A DNA stretch of 8,923 nt from Methylomonas sp. (lineage in GTDB: Bacteria > Pseudomonadota > Gammaproteobacteria > Methylococcales > Methylomonadaceae): contig JAQTYP010000079.1 of the NCBI GenBank assembly GCA_028688235.1, positions 1 to 8,923 of the forward strand, read 5' to 3'. The position numbers and the translations under genes were made by a program. The notes beneath the pieces are model-generated. The model had not been told where the DNA came from. It was given only the letters and a program-made list of their open reading frames with translations, and ran no database searches. Position 1 is the first letter of the stretch. Every line of letters begins with the position of its first letter. This document shows, piece by piece, positions 1 to 7,484 of this stretch.

Positions 1-81
1 TCAATTCCCCTGTGACTAAGCCTTGGTCGTGGTCTAGTTTCGACATATCGCTAGCGGTAGACCTTCTTAATTAGTTCGACG

Positions 82-111
82 GCAAACCGCTTTCTTGGCA
101 AAGCGGTTTGC
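82..111. other. Perfect 11-bp hairpin in the leader upstream of the SulP gene
   Basis: Bases 82-92 (gcaaaccgctt) are exactly complementary to 101-111 (aagcggtttgc), with an 8-base loop at 93-100. The stem ends 18 bases before the Shine-Dalgarno sequence of the SulP gene. No run of T follows, so it is not a textbook intrinsic terminator. It could end an upstream transcript, shape the 5' leader of the transporter mRNA, or be a protein-binding site. The remainder of 1-143 shows no convincing gene; a weak GGTCTA/TAGACC inverted pair lies at 31-36 and 58-63. Confidence 0.6.
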
Positions 112-143
112 GTAATTCCATAGACCTACGGAGGAGCGGAGTC

Positions 144-1736
144 ATGAAAACACAGCTTCATTATTACCTTGGTTATTTACGGCAAGATGTTTCAGCCAGC
201 ATTGTGGTGTTTTTGGTGGCCTTGCCACTTTGTCTGGGGATTGCGCTTGCATCCGGAGCGCCTTTGTTTTCCGGTATTATTTCCGGCATTGTGGGTGGCG
301 CGATTGTCTCCTGGCTCAGCCGGTCCCAACTTAGTGTTTCAGGCCCCGCGGCCGGTTTGACGGTGATCGTGTTCACTGCGATCGAAACGCTGGGTGATTT
401 CAACCTATTCCTGCTGAGTTTGAGTATCGCCGGCATTTTGCAGTTCTGCTTGGGGGTATTCCGTGCGGGTTCTATCGCGGCTTTTTTCCCGGCATCTGTC
501 ATCAAGGGGATGTTGGCGGCTATCGGCATGATTCTGATCATCAAGCAGATTCCGCATGCCACTGGCTACGATGCCAGTTTCATCGGTGACGAAAGTTACA
601 TGCATGAATCCGCCCGCTCCAGTTTCTTTGAATTGTTCGAATCGCTTCGTGGAGTATCTCAGGGGGCGACGTTGATCAGCATCGTCTCGCTGATGATTTT
701 GGTCATTTGGGAAAGTCATTGGATTAAACGTAATGCTTGGTTGCGTTTGATTCCGGGGCCGTTGTTGGCTGTCGCGTGGGGGATAGGCTTTAACGAGTGG
801 GCGCAATCGCATGCTCCCGGTTGGAGTTTGAACATGCGGCATTTGGTGTCATTGCCGGAGTTGGGCAGCATTCGCAATTTTGCCCATCAATTGCAACTGC
901 CGGACTTTACCGCATTTGGCAATCCTCAAATTTATAGTATTGCGTTGACTCTGGCTGTCGTCGCCAGTCTGGAAACATTGTTGAGCGTGGAAGCGGTCGA
1001 TAAACTCGATCCGCATAAGCGGGTGACGCCGACTAATCATGAATTGAGGGCGCAGGGGTTGGGTAATTTTATCTGTGGCATGCTGGGAGGCTTGCCGATT
1101 ACCGCCGTCATCGTCCGTAGTGCCGCCAACGTCAACGCCGGTGGTCAGACCCGCGTTTCCAGTTTTTTGCACGGCGCCTTGTTATTGGTCAGCGTGGTGT
1201 TTTATGCCCCTTATCTAAACAGGATTCCTTTGGCTTGTCTCGCTGCCGTTTTGCTGCAAACGGGTTATAAGCTGGCCAGGCCGATGCTATTTTTCGAGTT
1301 TTACCGTAAAGGGATCAGCCAGTTTCTGCCTTTTACCATCACCGTGTTCGCCATTCTGTTCACCGACTTGTTGGAAGGCATTGCGATCGGCATGGCCTGC
1401 GGCATCTTCTTTGTGTTGTGGTCCGATTTTCATTCCGCCATGACGCTGACTCAACACGGCTCTCATTATTTACTGAGGCTGCATAAGGACGTGTCTTTTT
1501 TAAACAAAGCTCTTTTACGCAAACATTTGGGCGCTATAGCAGACGAGAGCATTTTGGTCATCGATGGCAGTCGAGCGCTGTTCGTCGATCAGGATATTCT
1601 GGAAACTATCGCCGATTTCCTGACAGCCGCGCGCGACCGTGACATCGCTGTCGAATTGCAAGGTTTTGCCACGGATTCGCCATTGTTGCTGATGTCTACA
1701 GAGCCTAGTCGGTTTGCTCTGGCGACGGGGCACTAG
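144..1736 (+). CDS. SulP-family inorganic anion transporter with C-terminal STAS domain
   Basis: This is an inner-membrane anion permease of the SulP (SLC26-like) family, whose members carry sulfate, bicarbonate or related anions. The substrate cannot be read from the sequence. The 530-residue product has a hydrophobic transporter core at about residues 15-430. Family-like stretches include DVSASIVVFLVALPLCLGIA near the start, SVSGPAAGLT at 65-73 and GGLPITAVIVRSAANVNAG at 315-333. A short STAS-type domain follows at about 440-515 (ILVIDGSRALFVDQDIL). I chose ATG 144 because a strong GGAGG lies at 130-134, nine bases upstream; an in-frame TTG at 108 lies inside the hairpin stem and has no ribosome site. 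This branch of SulP proteins is often found beside carbonic anhydrase genes, which suggests bicarbonate, but no carbonic anhydrase is visible here. The C-terminus after the STAS domain is short. Confidence 0.9.
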   Translation: MKTQLHYYLGYLRQDVSASIVVFLVALPLCLGIALASGAPLFSGIISGIVGGAIVSWLSRSQLSVSGPAAGLTVIVFTAIETLGDFNLFLLSLSIAGILQFCLGVFRAGSIAAFFPASVIKGMLAAIGMILIIKQIPHATGYDASFIGDESYMHESARSSFFELFESLRGVSQGATLISIVSLMILVIWESHWIKRNAWLRLIPGPLLAVAWGIGFNEWAQSHAPGWSLNMRHLVSLPELGSIRNFAHQLQLPDFTAFGNPQIYSIALTLAVVASLETLLSVEAVDKLDPHKRVTPTNHELRAQGLGNFICGMLGGLPITAVIVRSAANVNAGGQTRVSSFLHGALLLVSVVFYAPYLNRIPLACLAAVLLQTGYKLARPMLFFEFYRKGISQFLPFTITVFAILFTDLLEGIAIGMACGIFFVLWSDFHSAMTLTQHGSHYLLRLHKDVSFLNKALLRKHLGAIADESILVIDGSRALFVDQDILETIADFLTAARDRDIAVELQGFATDSPLLLMSTEPSRFALATGH

Positions 1737-1773
1737 CCGCATCCGGCTCGCCATACTCGGAAAAGTCAGGATA

Positions 1774-1817
1774 GGCTGAAGTAATAGAAACCCCTTGGGT
1801 TCACTATTGATTCAGCC
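1774..1817. other. Imperfect hairpin between the SulP gene and the 146-aa membrane protein gene
   Basis: GGCTGAA at 1774-1780 pairs with TTCAGCC at 1811-1817. Inside it, AATAG at 1783-1787 pairs with CTATT at 1804-1808 and AACCC at 1789-1793 pairs with GGGTT at 1797-1801, with small bulges between. The position, 38 bases past the SulP stop, suits a terminator or an mRNA-processing/attenuation structure. The following bases are not T-rich, so intrinsic termination is uncertain. Confidence 0.45.
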
Positions 1818-1852
1818 CCGATTTCCACTTTACATCCAAGGGTAAACAAACC

Positions 1853-2293
1853 ATGTGGCGAAAACAATGGGCGTCAATGGACCCGCTTAAAGTCTGGTCG
1901 AAAAAAGTTTTCTTCATCATTGCGGCATTACTTGCGCTGCTTGCGCCTGATTTGCTTTGGGCGCAAGCGGGGCATCTGCTGCATATTTTCTTTGAAGCTT
2001 TATCCTTTTTATTGGAGGAAGTTTTGATTCATGGCTTGGGATTTACCAAGCATGGCGCGCAAATGTTGGTGTTTTATACCTTCCTGTTTTTGGTTTGCGG
2101 AGCGATGTGGCTGTTGTCGAGGCGCCTGCCTTTGTTGTTGGAAGTGGCTAAAGCTCGCTTACACTTATCGTTCCTGAATGCAAGAGATTATGTCATTCAG
2201 ACTTGGTTGCTGATGAGCGTCTTTCAAAAAATTAAGATCGTGCTTGCCAACCTCGTCGGTTTGGGGCTTGGGCTTAGCGTATTGCTGATGTAG
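1853..2293 (+). CDS. Small membrane protein of unknown function
   Basis: I do not recognise this 146-residue protein. It is strongly hydrophobic, with likely membrane segments at about residues 20-37 (VFFIIAALLALLAPDLLW), 68-89 (rich in F, L, V, Y) and 127-146 (ending GLGLGLSVLLM). A His/Glu-containing amphipathic stretch lies at 41-60 and a basic linker at 90-112. The C-terminus ends inside the last membrane segment. The start at 1853 has only a weak purine tract (aaggg, 1838-1842); a second in-frame ATG at 1877 (MDPLKVW) would remove eight residues. It follows the SulP gene by 116 bases with a hairpin between, so it may be co-transcribed or separately expressed. Codon use looks like its neighbours. 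Coding is likely because of the consistent hydrophobic pattern and uninterrupted frame. Confidence 0.7.
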   Translation: MWRKQWASMDPLKVWSKKVFFIIAALLALLAPDLLWAQAGHLLHIFFEALSFLLEEVLIHGLGFTKHGAQMLVFYTFLFLVCGAMWLLSRRLPLLLEVAKARLHLSFLNARDYVIQTWLLMSVFQKIKIVLANLVGLGLGLSVLLM

Positions 2294-2302
2294 GGAGTAG
2301 CT

Positions 2303-2331
2303 GCCGACGGCAAACGGCGATGCTTGCCGGC
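2303..2331. terminator. Possible weak terminator hairpin after the membrane protein gene
   Basis: GCCG at 2303-2306 and GCAA at 2310-2313 can pair with TTGC at 2324-2327 and CGGC at 2328-2331, leaving a three-base bulge and a ten-base loop. It starts ten bases after the stop codon at 2293, in the place a terminator would occupy before the next promoter. There is no T-run after it, so this is only a candidate. Confidence 0.25.
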
Positions 2332-2409
2332 TCCATGGTATGGGGTTTACTGGAATTCGACTGTTGTTCGGGTAATTTCCGTGCTACAGCGGCATGATTC
2401 CGAGCGTTT

Positions 2410-2438
2410 TTGAACGGCAATGGTATATTGTGTAAAAT
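2410..2438 (+). promoter_or_regulatory. Candidate sigma70 promoter for the ACP-KS operon
   Basis: A -35-like TTGAAC at 2410-2415 is separated by exactly 17 bases from a -10-like TAAAAT at 2433-2438. The surrounding DNA is AT-rich compared with the coding regions. Transcription would start near 2445, giving a short leader of about 25 bases before the ACP start codon at 2469. This is the best promoter-like sequence in the 175-base gap between the unknown membrane protein and the operon. Confidence 0.55.
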
Positions 2439-2468
2439 TTCAAATTTATTAGCGGACTTTTATCAGCC

Positions 2469-2732
2469 ATGTCAGACGACTTGATCAGCCAACTGAAAAC
2501 TATGCTCATCGAGGGCTTGCGCTTGGAAGATGTCACTCCCGACGATCTTTCGCCGGACGAAGCCTTATTCGGAGGCGGATTGGGCTTGGATTCCATCGAT
2601 GCATTGGAAATCGGCGTCATGTTGGACAGGCAATTCGGCGTCAAAATCACTTCCGGCGACGAAAGGAACAATCAAATTTTCGCCTCCCTGCGAGCGTTGG
2701 CCGACTTCGTCTCCGATAATCGTACCCGTTGA
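2469..2732 (+). CDS. Acyl carrier protein
   Basis: This 87-residue protein is a discrete acyl carrier protein of a type II fatty-acid/polyketide system. The phosphopantetheine attachment site is Ser42 in the motif GLDSIDALEI, preceded by the usual helix 1 and LFGGGLG turn. The protein is acidic and of normal ACP length. It should be cytosolic and be loaded by a 4'-phosphopantetheinyl transferase encoded elsewhere. It is the first gene of a tight operon with a ketosynthase pair and export proteins, as in aryl polyene type clusters, where specialised ACPs carry the polyene chain. The start ATG 2469 has only a weak upstream GCGGA at 2452-2456. The next gene begins one base after its stop. Confidence 0.93.
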   Translation: MSDDLISQLKTMLIEGLRLEDVTPDDLSPDEALFGGGLGLDSIDALEIGVMLDRQFGVKITSGDERNNQIFASLRALADFVSDNRTR

Positions 2733-2733
2733 T

Positions 2734-3353
2734 ATGGGGGCTGCAGTCAAGGCTGCCGGTTTTAGCTGCCTTTTTTTAGCCTATCCTTTCGTCAGTGCTT
2801 ATCTGGCTAGAAATGGCTATGTGGGCCTGGAACTGTCGTTGTTTGCCGGTCTGATGCTGTGGCGGGGATTCCGGGCTACTCAAAAAAGCTGGCGTATCGG
2901 CGCTTTTAGTCTGGCTGCCCTATTGTTGGTTGGCGCCTATTTTGCCAACGCTTATTTGATATGGCTGATGCCTTCGCTGGTGTATTTGGGTTTGACCTTG
3001 CTGTTCGGACATAGCTTATGGTCGCCGCCTTCCTTATGCGAACGTTTGGTGCGTCTGTTGTTTCCTGAGTTCGAGCCGGGCATTTCTGAATATCTGCAAC
3101 AGGTGACATGGGCCTGGACGCTGTTTTTCTTCGCCAATATCTTTATCTGCGCATTATTGCCGCTATTGGCCGGACCCGAGGTCTGGACGCTCTATACCGG
3201 TTTGATCGTGTATTTTTTGATGGGTTTGCTGGTCATGGTGGAATGGCTTACCGACATCGCCGGTTTCCCGATCTGGATATTCCACCCGTCATCGAAACCG
3301 TCAGATTCTTCGTGGCGAATGGGCATAAGGTCTTCGAGGACGGCTCGTCGTGA
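2734..3353 (+). CDS. COG4648-type multi-span membrane protein, apparent -1 frameshift near 3241-3249
   Basis: This is an integral inner-membrane protein of the kind found in aryl polyene and related clusters; its exact function is not established. ATG 2734 lies one base after the ACP stop, and the frame encodes about 171 residues with hydrophobic segments around residues 5-22, 26-42, 48-80, 120-145 and 150-170. The last ends in the hydrophobic stretch YFLMGLLVMVEW. After this the same frame turns into non-family-like sequence and runs on, overlapping the next gene. The -1 frame, in contrast, reads AYRHRRFPDLDIPPVIETVR, which looks like the basic, conserved tail of these proteins. It stops at 3351-3353, giving the GTGA overlap with the next start. 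Joined, the protein is about 206 residues, the usual size. The break could be a one-base deletion, an assembly error or a real recoding event; the end given here assumes the joined product. Confidence 0.75.
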
Positions 3354-3964
3354 AACAGCTGTTAGTCGCCTTTTTGTTATTGTATCCGATGTCGATTTAT
3401 GCCGACGGCGGGGCGCTGGAGGAAGTGCTGGCCCATATCCGTCGAAGCGCCCCGGCCAGGTTCGAATATCAGGAAGTCCGAACACTGGAGTTGGCCGATG
3501 CGCCGGTGCATACGGCGGGCTATATGTTGACCGATACGGAAGGTACTTTGGTCAAGCTGCAGCAGCAACCGAGCCGGGTTATCATGGCGATCGCCGGCGA
3601 CAGCATGTTTTATTGGGATCCCGTACTAAAGCAGCGCCATCGTGCGCCTTTGGCTTACGGCGGGGCGGCGGCGCAGCAAATCACGGTGTTTAGAGCCCTA
3701 TTGCAAGGCCGTATCGGCGAATTGCAAGCCGCCTACGATATGACCGCCGAGACGCATGATCAACACTGGACTTTGAGGCTGACGCCTAAATCCGAAGATC
3801 AGCCTGTCATGGAAATCACTGGCAGTGCGGACGATGGCGAGCGAAATATCCAGGTCCGCCAATCGGACGGGGAAGCCAGCGCCTATCGTATCGTCAAGAT
3901 GGCGGATTCCGCTGATCCCCAGCCTGCGATTGCCGAGTTGCTGCGGGAAGCGGCAGGGGAATAA
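3350..3964 (+). CDS. LolA-like periplasmic (outer membrane lipoprotein carrier-related) protein
   Basis: This 204-residue protein resembles the LolA-like proteins that sit beside MMPL exporters in aryl polyene type clusters. Residues 1-18 form a signal peptide (MKQLLVAFLLLYPMSIYA, cleavage likely after Ala18), so it should act in the periplasm. The body shows alternating beta-strand patterns and family-like stretches such as RFEYQEVRTLELADAPVHTAG at 37-57 and IAGDSMFYWDPVLKQRHRAP at 81-100. By analogy it would shuttle a lipid product or lipid-linked pigment between the exporter and the outer membrane. The GTG start at 3350 is supported by GAGGA at 3336-3340 with nine-base spacing and by the GTGA overlap with the preceding gene. 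Its stop overlaps the next start by one base (TAATG). Confidence 0.85.
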   Translation: MKQLLVAFLLLYPMSIYADGGALEEVLAHIRRSAPARFEYQEVRTLELADAPVHTAGYMLTDTEGTLVKLQQQPSRVIMAIAGDSMFYWDPVLKQRHRAPLAYGGAAAQQITVFRALLQGRIGELQAAYDMTAETHDQHWTLRLTPKSEDQPVMEITGSADDGERNIQVRQSDGEASAYRIVKMADSADPQPAIAELLREAAGE

Positions 3965-6285
3965 TGGTTTCTTTCGCTGGCAGAAAACGCTGGTTCTTGC
4001 TGACCTTCCCGTTATTGTTGGCGCTAACCGTTTGGCAAACTCGGGTCGAAACCGATCTTAACGCTTTTTTCACCGCCACTGGTGACGAGGATTCCAGGCT
4101 ATTGTCCGGATTGCTGCAGTCGGGCGAGTTGTCGCGGCGCTATTTGCTGGTCGTCGAAACAAGACCAAAGGCCTATCCTTCGGTCCGGGTTGGGCTTTCG
4201 CCGGCTGGATTGGTATCTCGCTTGCAAGGGCGATTGTCCGCTATAGCCGGCGTGGAACAGGTTTGGCCCGCCGATCAGCCGCCGCGGGAATGGTTGGAGG
4301 CCGTTGCCTTTTATGCACCGTATCATGCGCGCATCTTCAGTTTGTATCCCGAACAGGATGCACTGAAACTATTCGATCCCGACGCGACGACCGGTCGGGC
4401 CGAGGCGCTCAAGCAAATTTTGTTGGCACCACAGGGTGGATTCGTCAAAACGATCGCCAAGCAGGATCCTCTGCTGTTGTCGTTGAATGGTTTCAAGGAA
4501 CTGCAGGGCCAATTTCAAAGTCAGGCCGGTTCGAATGCCGAAAGTGCCACGCTGATTCTGCAAAGCCGGCCGGCGGCCATGGATTCGGCGGCGCACCAAG
4601 CTTTACAAAACGCGATTCGCGCCGAATTCGATGCGTTGAATGCCGAGGCCGGAGATGATTTTCGTTTGAGCATGGCTGGTGTGCCTGTGGTTGGGGTGGC
4701 TGCCAACGGCGAGATCAACCGCGATGTTACGCTGGTATCCACCGTATCCAGCGTCCTGGTGATATTGGTGTTTTTGTTGTTATTCCGCTCGTTCGCTGCC
4801 TTGCATTGGATCGTCATGATACAGGCGACCTCGTTTTTGTTCGGCACGTTGGCAGTCGCCTTGAGTTTTCAGCATGTTCATAGTCTGACCTTGGCCTTGG
4901 GCGCCAGTTTGATCGGCATTTGTGTCGATTATCCAATTCACGTCATGGTGCACAGTGCCAAGCACCGCACCCCGTTATCGGCTGTGGTGCGTTTGCTTTG
5001 GCCGAGCCTGTTCATGGGGGGCTTAACCACCGTGATAGGCTATATCGCATTGGGCATGACGGGCTTTCCGGGCTTCGAGCAAATCGCGGTGTTTGCGGTA
5101 GCCAGCATCGCGGCGTCGTTGGGGTTGACCCGCTGGCTGTTGCCGGCCGTGCTGGTGCATACCAGGCTGCATGTCGCCCATGTGCCGGGAGTTGCGGTTT
5201 GGGTGGGTTTTTGCGCTCGCCGACGTAAAGGGTTATGGCTATTGTTCGGCCTACTCGTATTGGCGGCATTGTTGCCGATGCCGAACTTGCGCTGGGTGGA
5301 CGACATGCAGAAACTGGCGATGAACATGGACCTGCTCAAGCAGCAGGATGCTTCCGTGCGCGCGCATTTTGCCAGCATAGAGCCCGGACGTTTCGTATTG
5401 ATACAGGGTAGCGACATGGAGACGGCCTTGCAGCGATCGGAAGCCGCCGAAAGGCGCTTGCGGGACTTGAAGTCGCAAGGGGTTTTGCAGGCCTATCACG
5501 GCTTGTTTCCGTGGCTGGTGTCGCAATCGCTGCAAACAAGCAATGCGGATGTCTATGGTATGGCAATGGATGAGCCGTTTCGAGCGGCCTGGCGTTCGGC
5601 ATTAGGGCAGGCCGGCCTGTCCGTCGAGAAGCTGGGAGCCTTGCCCGACGCTGGTAATGTTTTACGGCCCGAAGAAGTTTTGAAATCGCCAGTGCGCCAG
5701 TTATTATCTGGCCGCTTGCTCGATGACCCAAAAGGCGTGGCTCTGGCCATATGGCTTGGCGAGCATGATCCCGTCCGACTGGCTGAAGGACTGAAGGGTT
5801 TGGATGGCGTGCGTTATTTTAGTCAAAAAGATCAATTAAACCGCCTGGCGGGACACTATCGCGACAGTTCCCTGCGTATGCTGGCCTTAGGTATTGCCGT
5901 CATGGCCTTATGCATTTGGCTGCAACAACGGCGTTTAACCAGGGTGCTTTTGACCTTGTTGCCGTCGCTCGCCGCGGTGTTATTCATCTTTGCCGGCTGG
6001 GCCTTGTCCGGCGAGGAAATCAGCTTCCTGCATATTATCGGCTTGTTGCTGTCGGTTTCGCTTTGTGTCGATTACGGTATCTTTTTCATCGAAAATAGGG
6101 CCGAGGATAGCGACGTGACTTACCATGCCATCGCCGCATCGACAATGACGACGCTGGCATCCTTCGGTGCATTGGCGCTGGGCAAGACGCCGACGCTGCC
6201 GATTCTGGCCGGCTCCGTCAGCCTGGGGGTTGCCGTCGGTTTTCTGCTTTGCCCATTATTGATCGCCAAATCTTCTAAATCATGA
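3964..6285 (+). CDS. MMPL/RND-superfamily exporter (COG4258 type)
   Basis: This is a 773-residue inner-membrane exporter with the twin-module RND layout. It has one N-terminal membrane helix (about 8-25), a large periplasmic domain (about 26-255), a block of membrane helices (about 257-400), another helix at 422-440, a second periplasmic domain (about 441-635) and a final helix block (about 638-768). Each helix block carries the conserved Asp-Tyr pair typical of proton-coupled members: D322-Y323 in GICVDYPIHVM and D703-Y704 in SLCVDYGIFFIEN. Length and layout match the exporter family found in aryl polyene clusters, where it is thought to move the lipid-bound polyene out of the inner membrane. 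It overlaps the upstream gene by one base and the ketosynthase gene by four (ATGA), so translation is probably coupled. Substrate is inferred from context only. Confidence 0.9.
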   Translation: MVSFAGRKRWFLLTFPLLLALTVWQTRVETDLNAFFTATGDEDSRLLSGLLQSGELSRRYLLVVETRPKAYPSVRVGLSPAGLVSRLQGRLSAIAGVEQVWPADQPPREWLEAVAFYAPYHARIFSLYPEQDALKLFDPDATTGRAEALKQILLAPQGGFVKTIAKQDPLLLSLNGFKELQGQFQSQAGSNAESATLILQSRPAAMDSAAHQALQNAIRAEFDALNAEAGDDFRLSMAGVPVVGVAANGEINRDVTLVSTVSSVLVILVFLLLFRSFAALHWIVMIQATSFLFGTLAVALSFQHVHSLTLALGASLIGICVDYPIHVMVHSAKHRTPLSAVVRLLWPSLFMGGLTTVIGYIALGMTGFPGFEQIAVFAVASIAASLGLTRWLLPAVLVHTRLHVAHVPGVAVWVGFCARRRKGLWLLFGLLVLAALLPMPNLRWVDDMQKLAMNMDLLKQQDASVRAHFASIEPGRFVLIQGSDMETALQRSEAAERRLRDLKSQGVLQAYHGLFPWLVSQSLQTSNADVYGMAMDEPFRAAWRSALGQAGLSVEKLGALPDAGNVLRPEEVLKSPVRQLLSGRLLDDPKGVALAIWLGEHDPVRLAEGLKGLDGVRYFSQKDQLNRLAGHYRDSSLRMLALGIAVMALCIWLQQRRLTRVLLTLLPSLAAVLFIFAGWALSGEEISFLHIIGLLLSVSLCVDYGIFFIENRAEDSDVTYHAIAASTMTTLASFGALALGKTPTLPILAGSVSLGVAVGFLLCPLLIAKSSKS

Positions 6286-7484
6286 CGCAATATTCAAAAA
6301 TGGTGCCCGTTGCGGTAACCGCGTATCAATGTGTCAGCGCCGCCGGCGACGACGTCGAGGCCTTGTATCGTAATCTGCTCGCCAATCGCAGCTGCCTTAA
6401 ACCCTTAAGGTTGTTCGAGCTACCGTTTAAGACCGTGGTTGGCGAAGTCGTCTCGGCTATGCCTGAGATTCGACACAATCTGAAAGCCTACGACTGCCGC
6501 AATGCCAGGTTGGCTTTGATGGCTTTGAATCAAGGCGGATTTAGAAATGAGGTCGAGCGCGCCGCCGCACGTTACGGCACCGGCCGGGTCGGTTTGATTT
6601 TGGGCACCAGCACGTCGGGCATTTACGATACCGAGAAGGCCTATGTCGAATTATTACGCAACGGCGAAATGCCTGCAGAATTTGAGTTTTTAAAGACCCA
6701 TACCGCCCAGGCCACCGCCGAATTTCTGCAAATGGAACTGGGTTTGCACGGCCCTTGTTACGCCATCTCGACGGCCTGTTCGTCCAGTGCCAAGGCTTTG
6801 GGTGCGGCGCAGCGCCTGATACAGGCCGATGTCTGCGACGCGATGTTGGTGGCGGGCGTCGATAGTTTGTGCCGTTTGACTTTACGGGGATTTCATAGCT
6901 TGCAGTTGGTGTCGCCGGAAAATTGCCGGCCCATGGATGCCGGACGGCAAGGCATTAACATAGGTGAAGCCGCCGCGCTAGTATTGCTGGAGCGTATCGA
7001 GCCGGATCAACCGGAAAAACCGCGCCTGCTGGCGGTGGGCGAGTCGTCGGATGCCTACCACATGAGTGCACCGCATCCGCAAGGCGCCGGCGCGGCGGCA
7101 GCGATGAGTCAGGCCCTGCAATTGGCCGGCCGCGAAGCCAAAGAGGTCGATTACATCAATCTGCATGCGACCGCCAGCCAATTGAACGATTTATCCGAAG
7201 CCAGGGCCATTGCGAGCCTGTTCAACCATCCGCCTCTTTGCAGCGGTGTCAAGGGTTTGCTCGGCCATACTTTGGGAGCGGCCGGTGCCGTCGAGGTTGT
7301 GGTGAGTTTGTTGGCGCTGGAACGTGGATTTTTGCCAGGCACCTGCGGTTTGCGGCAAACCGATCCGCAATTTTGCCTGCAGGTTTTGGCAGAGCCTGTT
7401 CTAAATGTCAAACCGCGGTTGGTGCTCAGCAATGCCTTGGGTTTCGGCGGCAACAACGCCAGCGTGTTATTGGAGGTCGCCTGA
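6282..7484 (+). CDS. Beta-ketoacyl-ACP synthase (ketosynthase)
   Basis: This 400-residue thiolase-fold condensing enzyme joins an acyl primer or chain to a malonyl unit on ACP. The catalytic triad is complete: Cys166 in AISTACSSSA, His295 in YINLHATASQ and His329 in GVKGLLGHTLGAAG. The glycine-rich C-terminal loop SNALGFGGNNASVLL (383-397) is also present. The first His lies in NLHATAS instead of the common HGTGT form, a variation seen in specialised ketosynthases. It is most like the ketosynthases of aryl polyene type clusters that pair with the adjacent chain-length-factor-like protein. It starts at an ATGA overlap with the exporter gene, without a clear Shine-Dalgarno sequence, and its stop shares one base with the next ATG. 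Cytosolic. Confidence 0.93.
   Translation: MTQYSKMVPVAVTAYQCVSAAGDDVEALYRNLLANRSCLKPLRLFELPFKTVVGEVVSAMPEIRHNLKAYDCRNARLALMALNQGGFRNEVERAAARYGTGRVGLILGTSTSGIYDTEKAYVELLRNGEMPAEFEFLKTHTAQATAEFLQMELGLHGPCYAISTACSSSAKALGAAQRLIQADVCDAMLVAGVDSLCRLTLRGFHSLQLVSPENCRPMDAGRQGINIGEAAALVLLERIEPDQPEKPRLLAVGESSDAYHMSAPHPQGAGAAAAMSQALQLAGREAKEVDYINLHATASQLNDLSEARAIASLFNHPPLCSGVKGLLGHTLGAAGAVEVVVSLLALERGFLPGTCGLRQTDPQFCLQVLAEPVLNVKPRLVLSNALGFGGNNASVLLEVA
7346..7362. repeat. Perfect 8-bp palindrome inside the ketosynthase gene
   Basis: CGGTTTGC at 7346-7353 is followed by one base and then its exact reverse complement GCAAACCG at 7355-7362. The same octamer pair occurs in the hairpin at 82-111 upstream of the SulP gene. 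Inside a coding region this may be chance driven by codon choice. Confidence 0.4.

Noticed and set aside
108..143. TTG start at 108 extending the SulP protein by 12 residues
   Set aside because: It falls inside the hairpin stem and has no ribosome site, whereas ATG 144 has GGAGG nine bases upstream.
1..143. Remnant gene, tRNA or riboswitch in the left edge
   Set aside because: No open frame with protein character and no cloverleaf or recognisable aptamer fold; only short inverted repeats are visible.
405..1172. Minus-strand open frames opposite the SulP gene
   Set aside because: Their composition mirrors the sense gene, with no recognisable domain or ribosome site.
2530..3693. A single 387-residue frame covering the ACP end, membrane protein and half of the LolA-like gene
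   Set aside because: The first 68 codons overlap the ACP gene in another frame and the last part overlaps the well-supported LolA-like gene; only about 2734-3246 of this frame looks like real protein.
4521..5750. Several overlapping minus-strand frames opposite the MMPL exporter
   Set aside because: They are shadows of a long, well-supported membrane-protein gene and show no family-like motifs.
7238..7483. Upstream extension of the chain length factor frame
   Set aside because: This part overlaps the C-terminal catalytic region of the ketosynthase; GGAGG at 7472-7476 points to ATG 7484.
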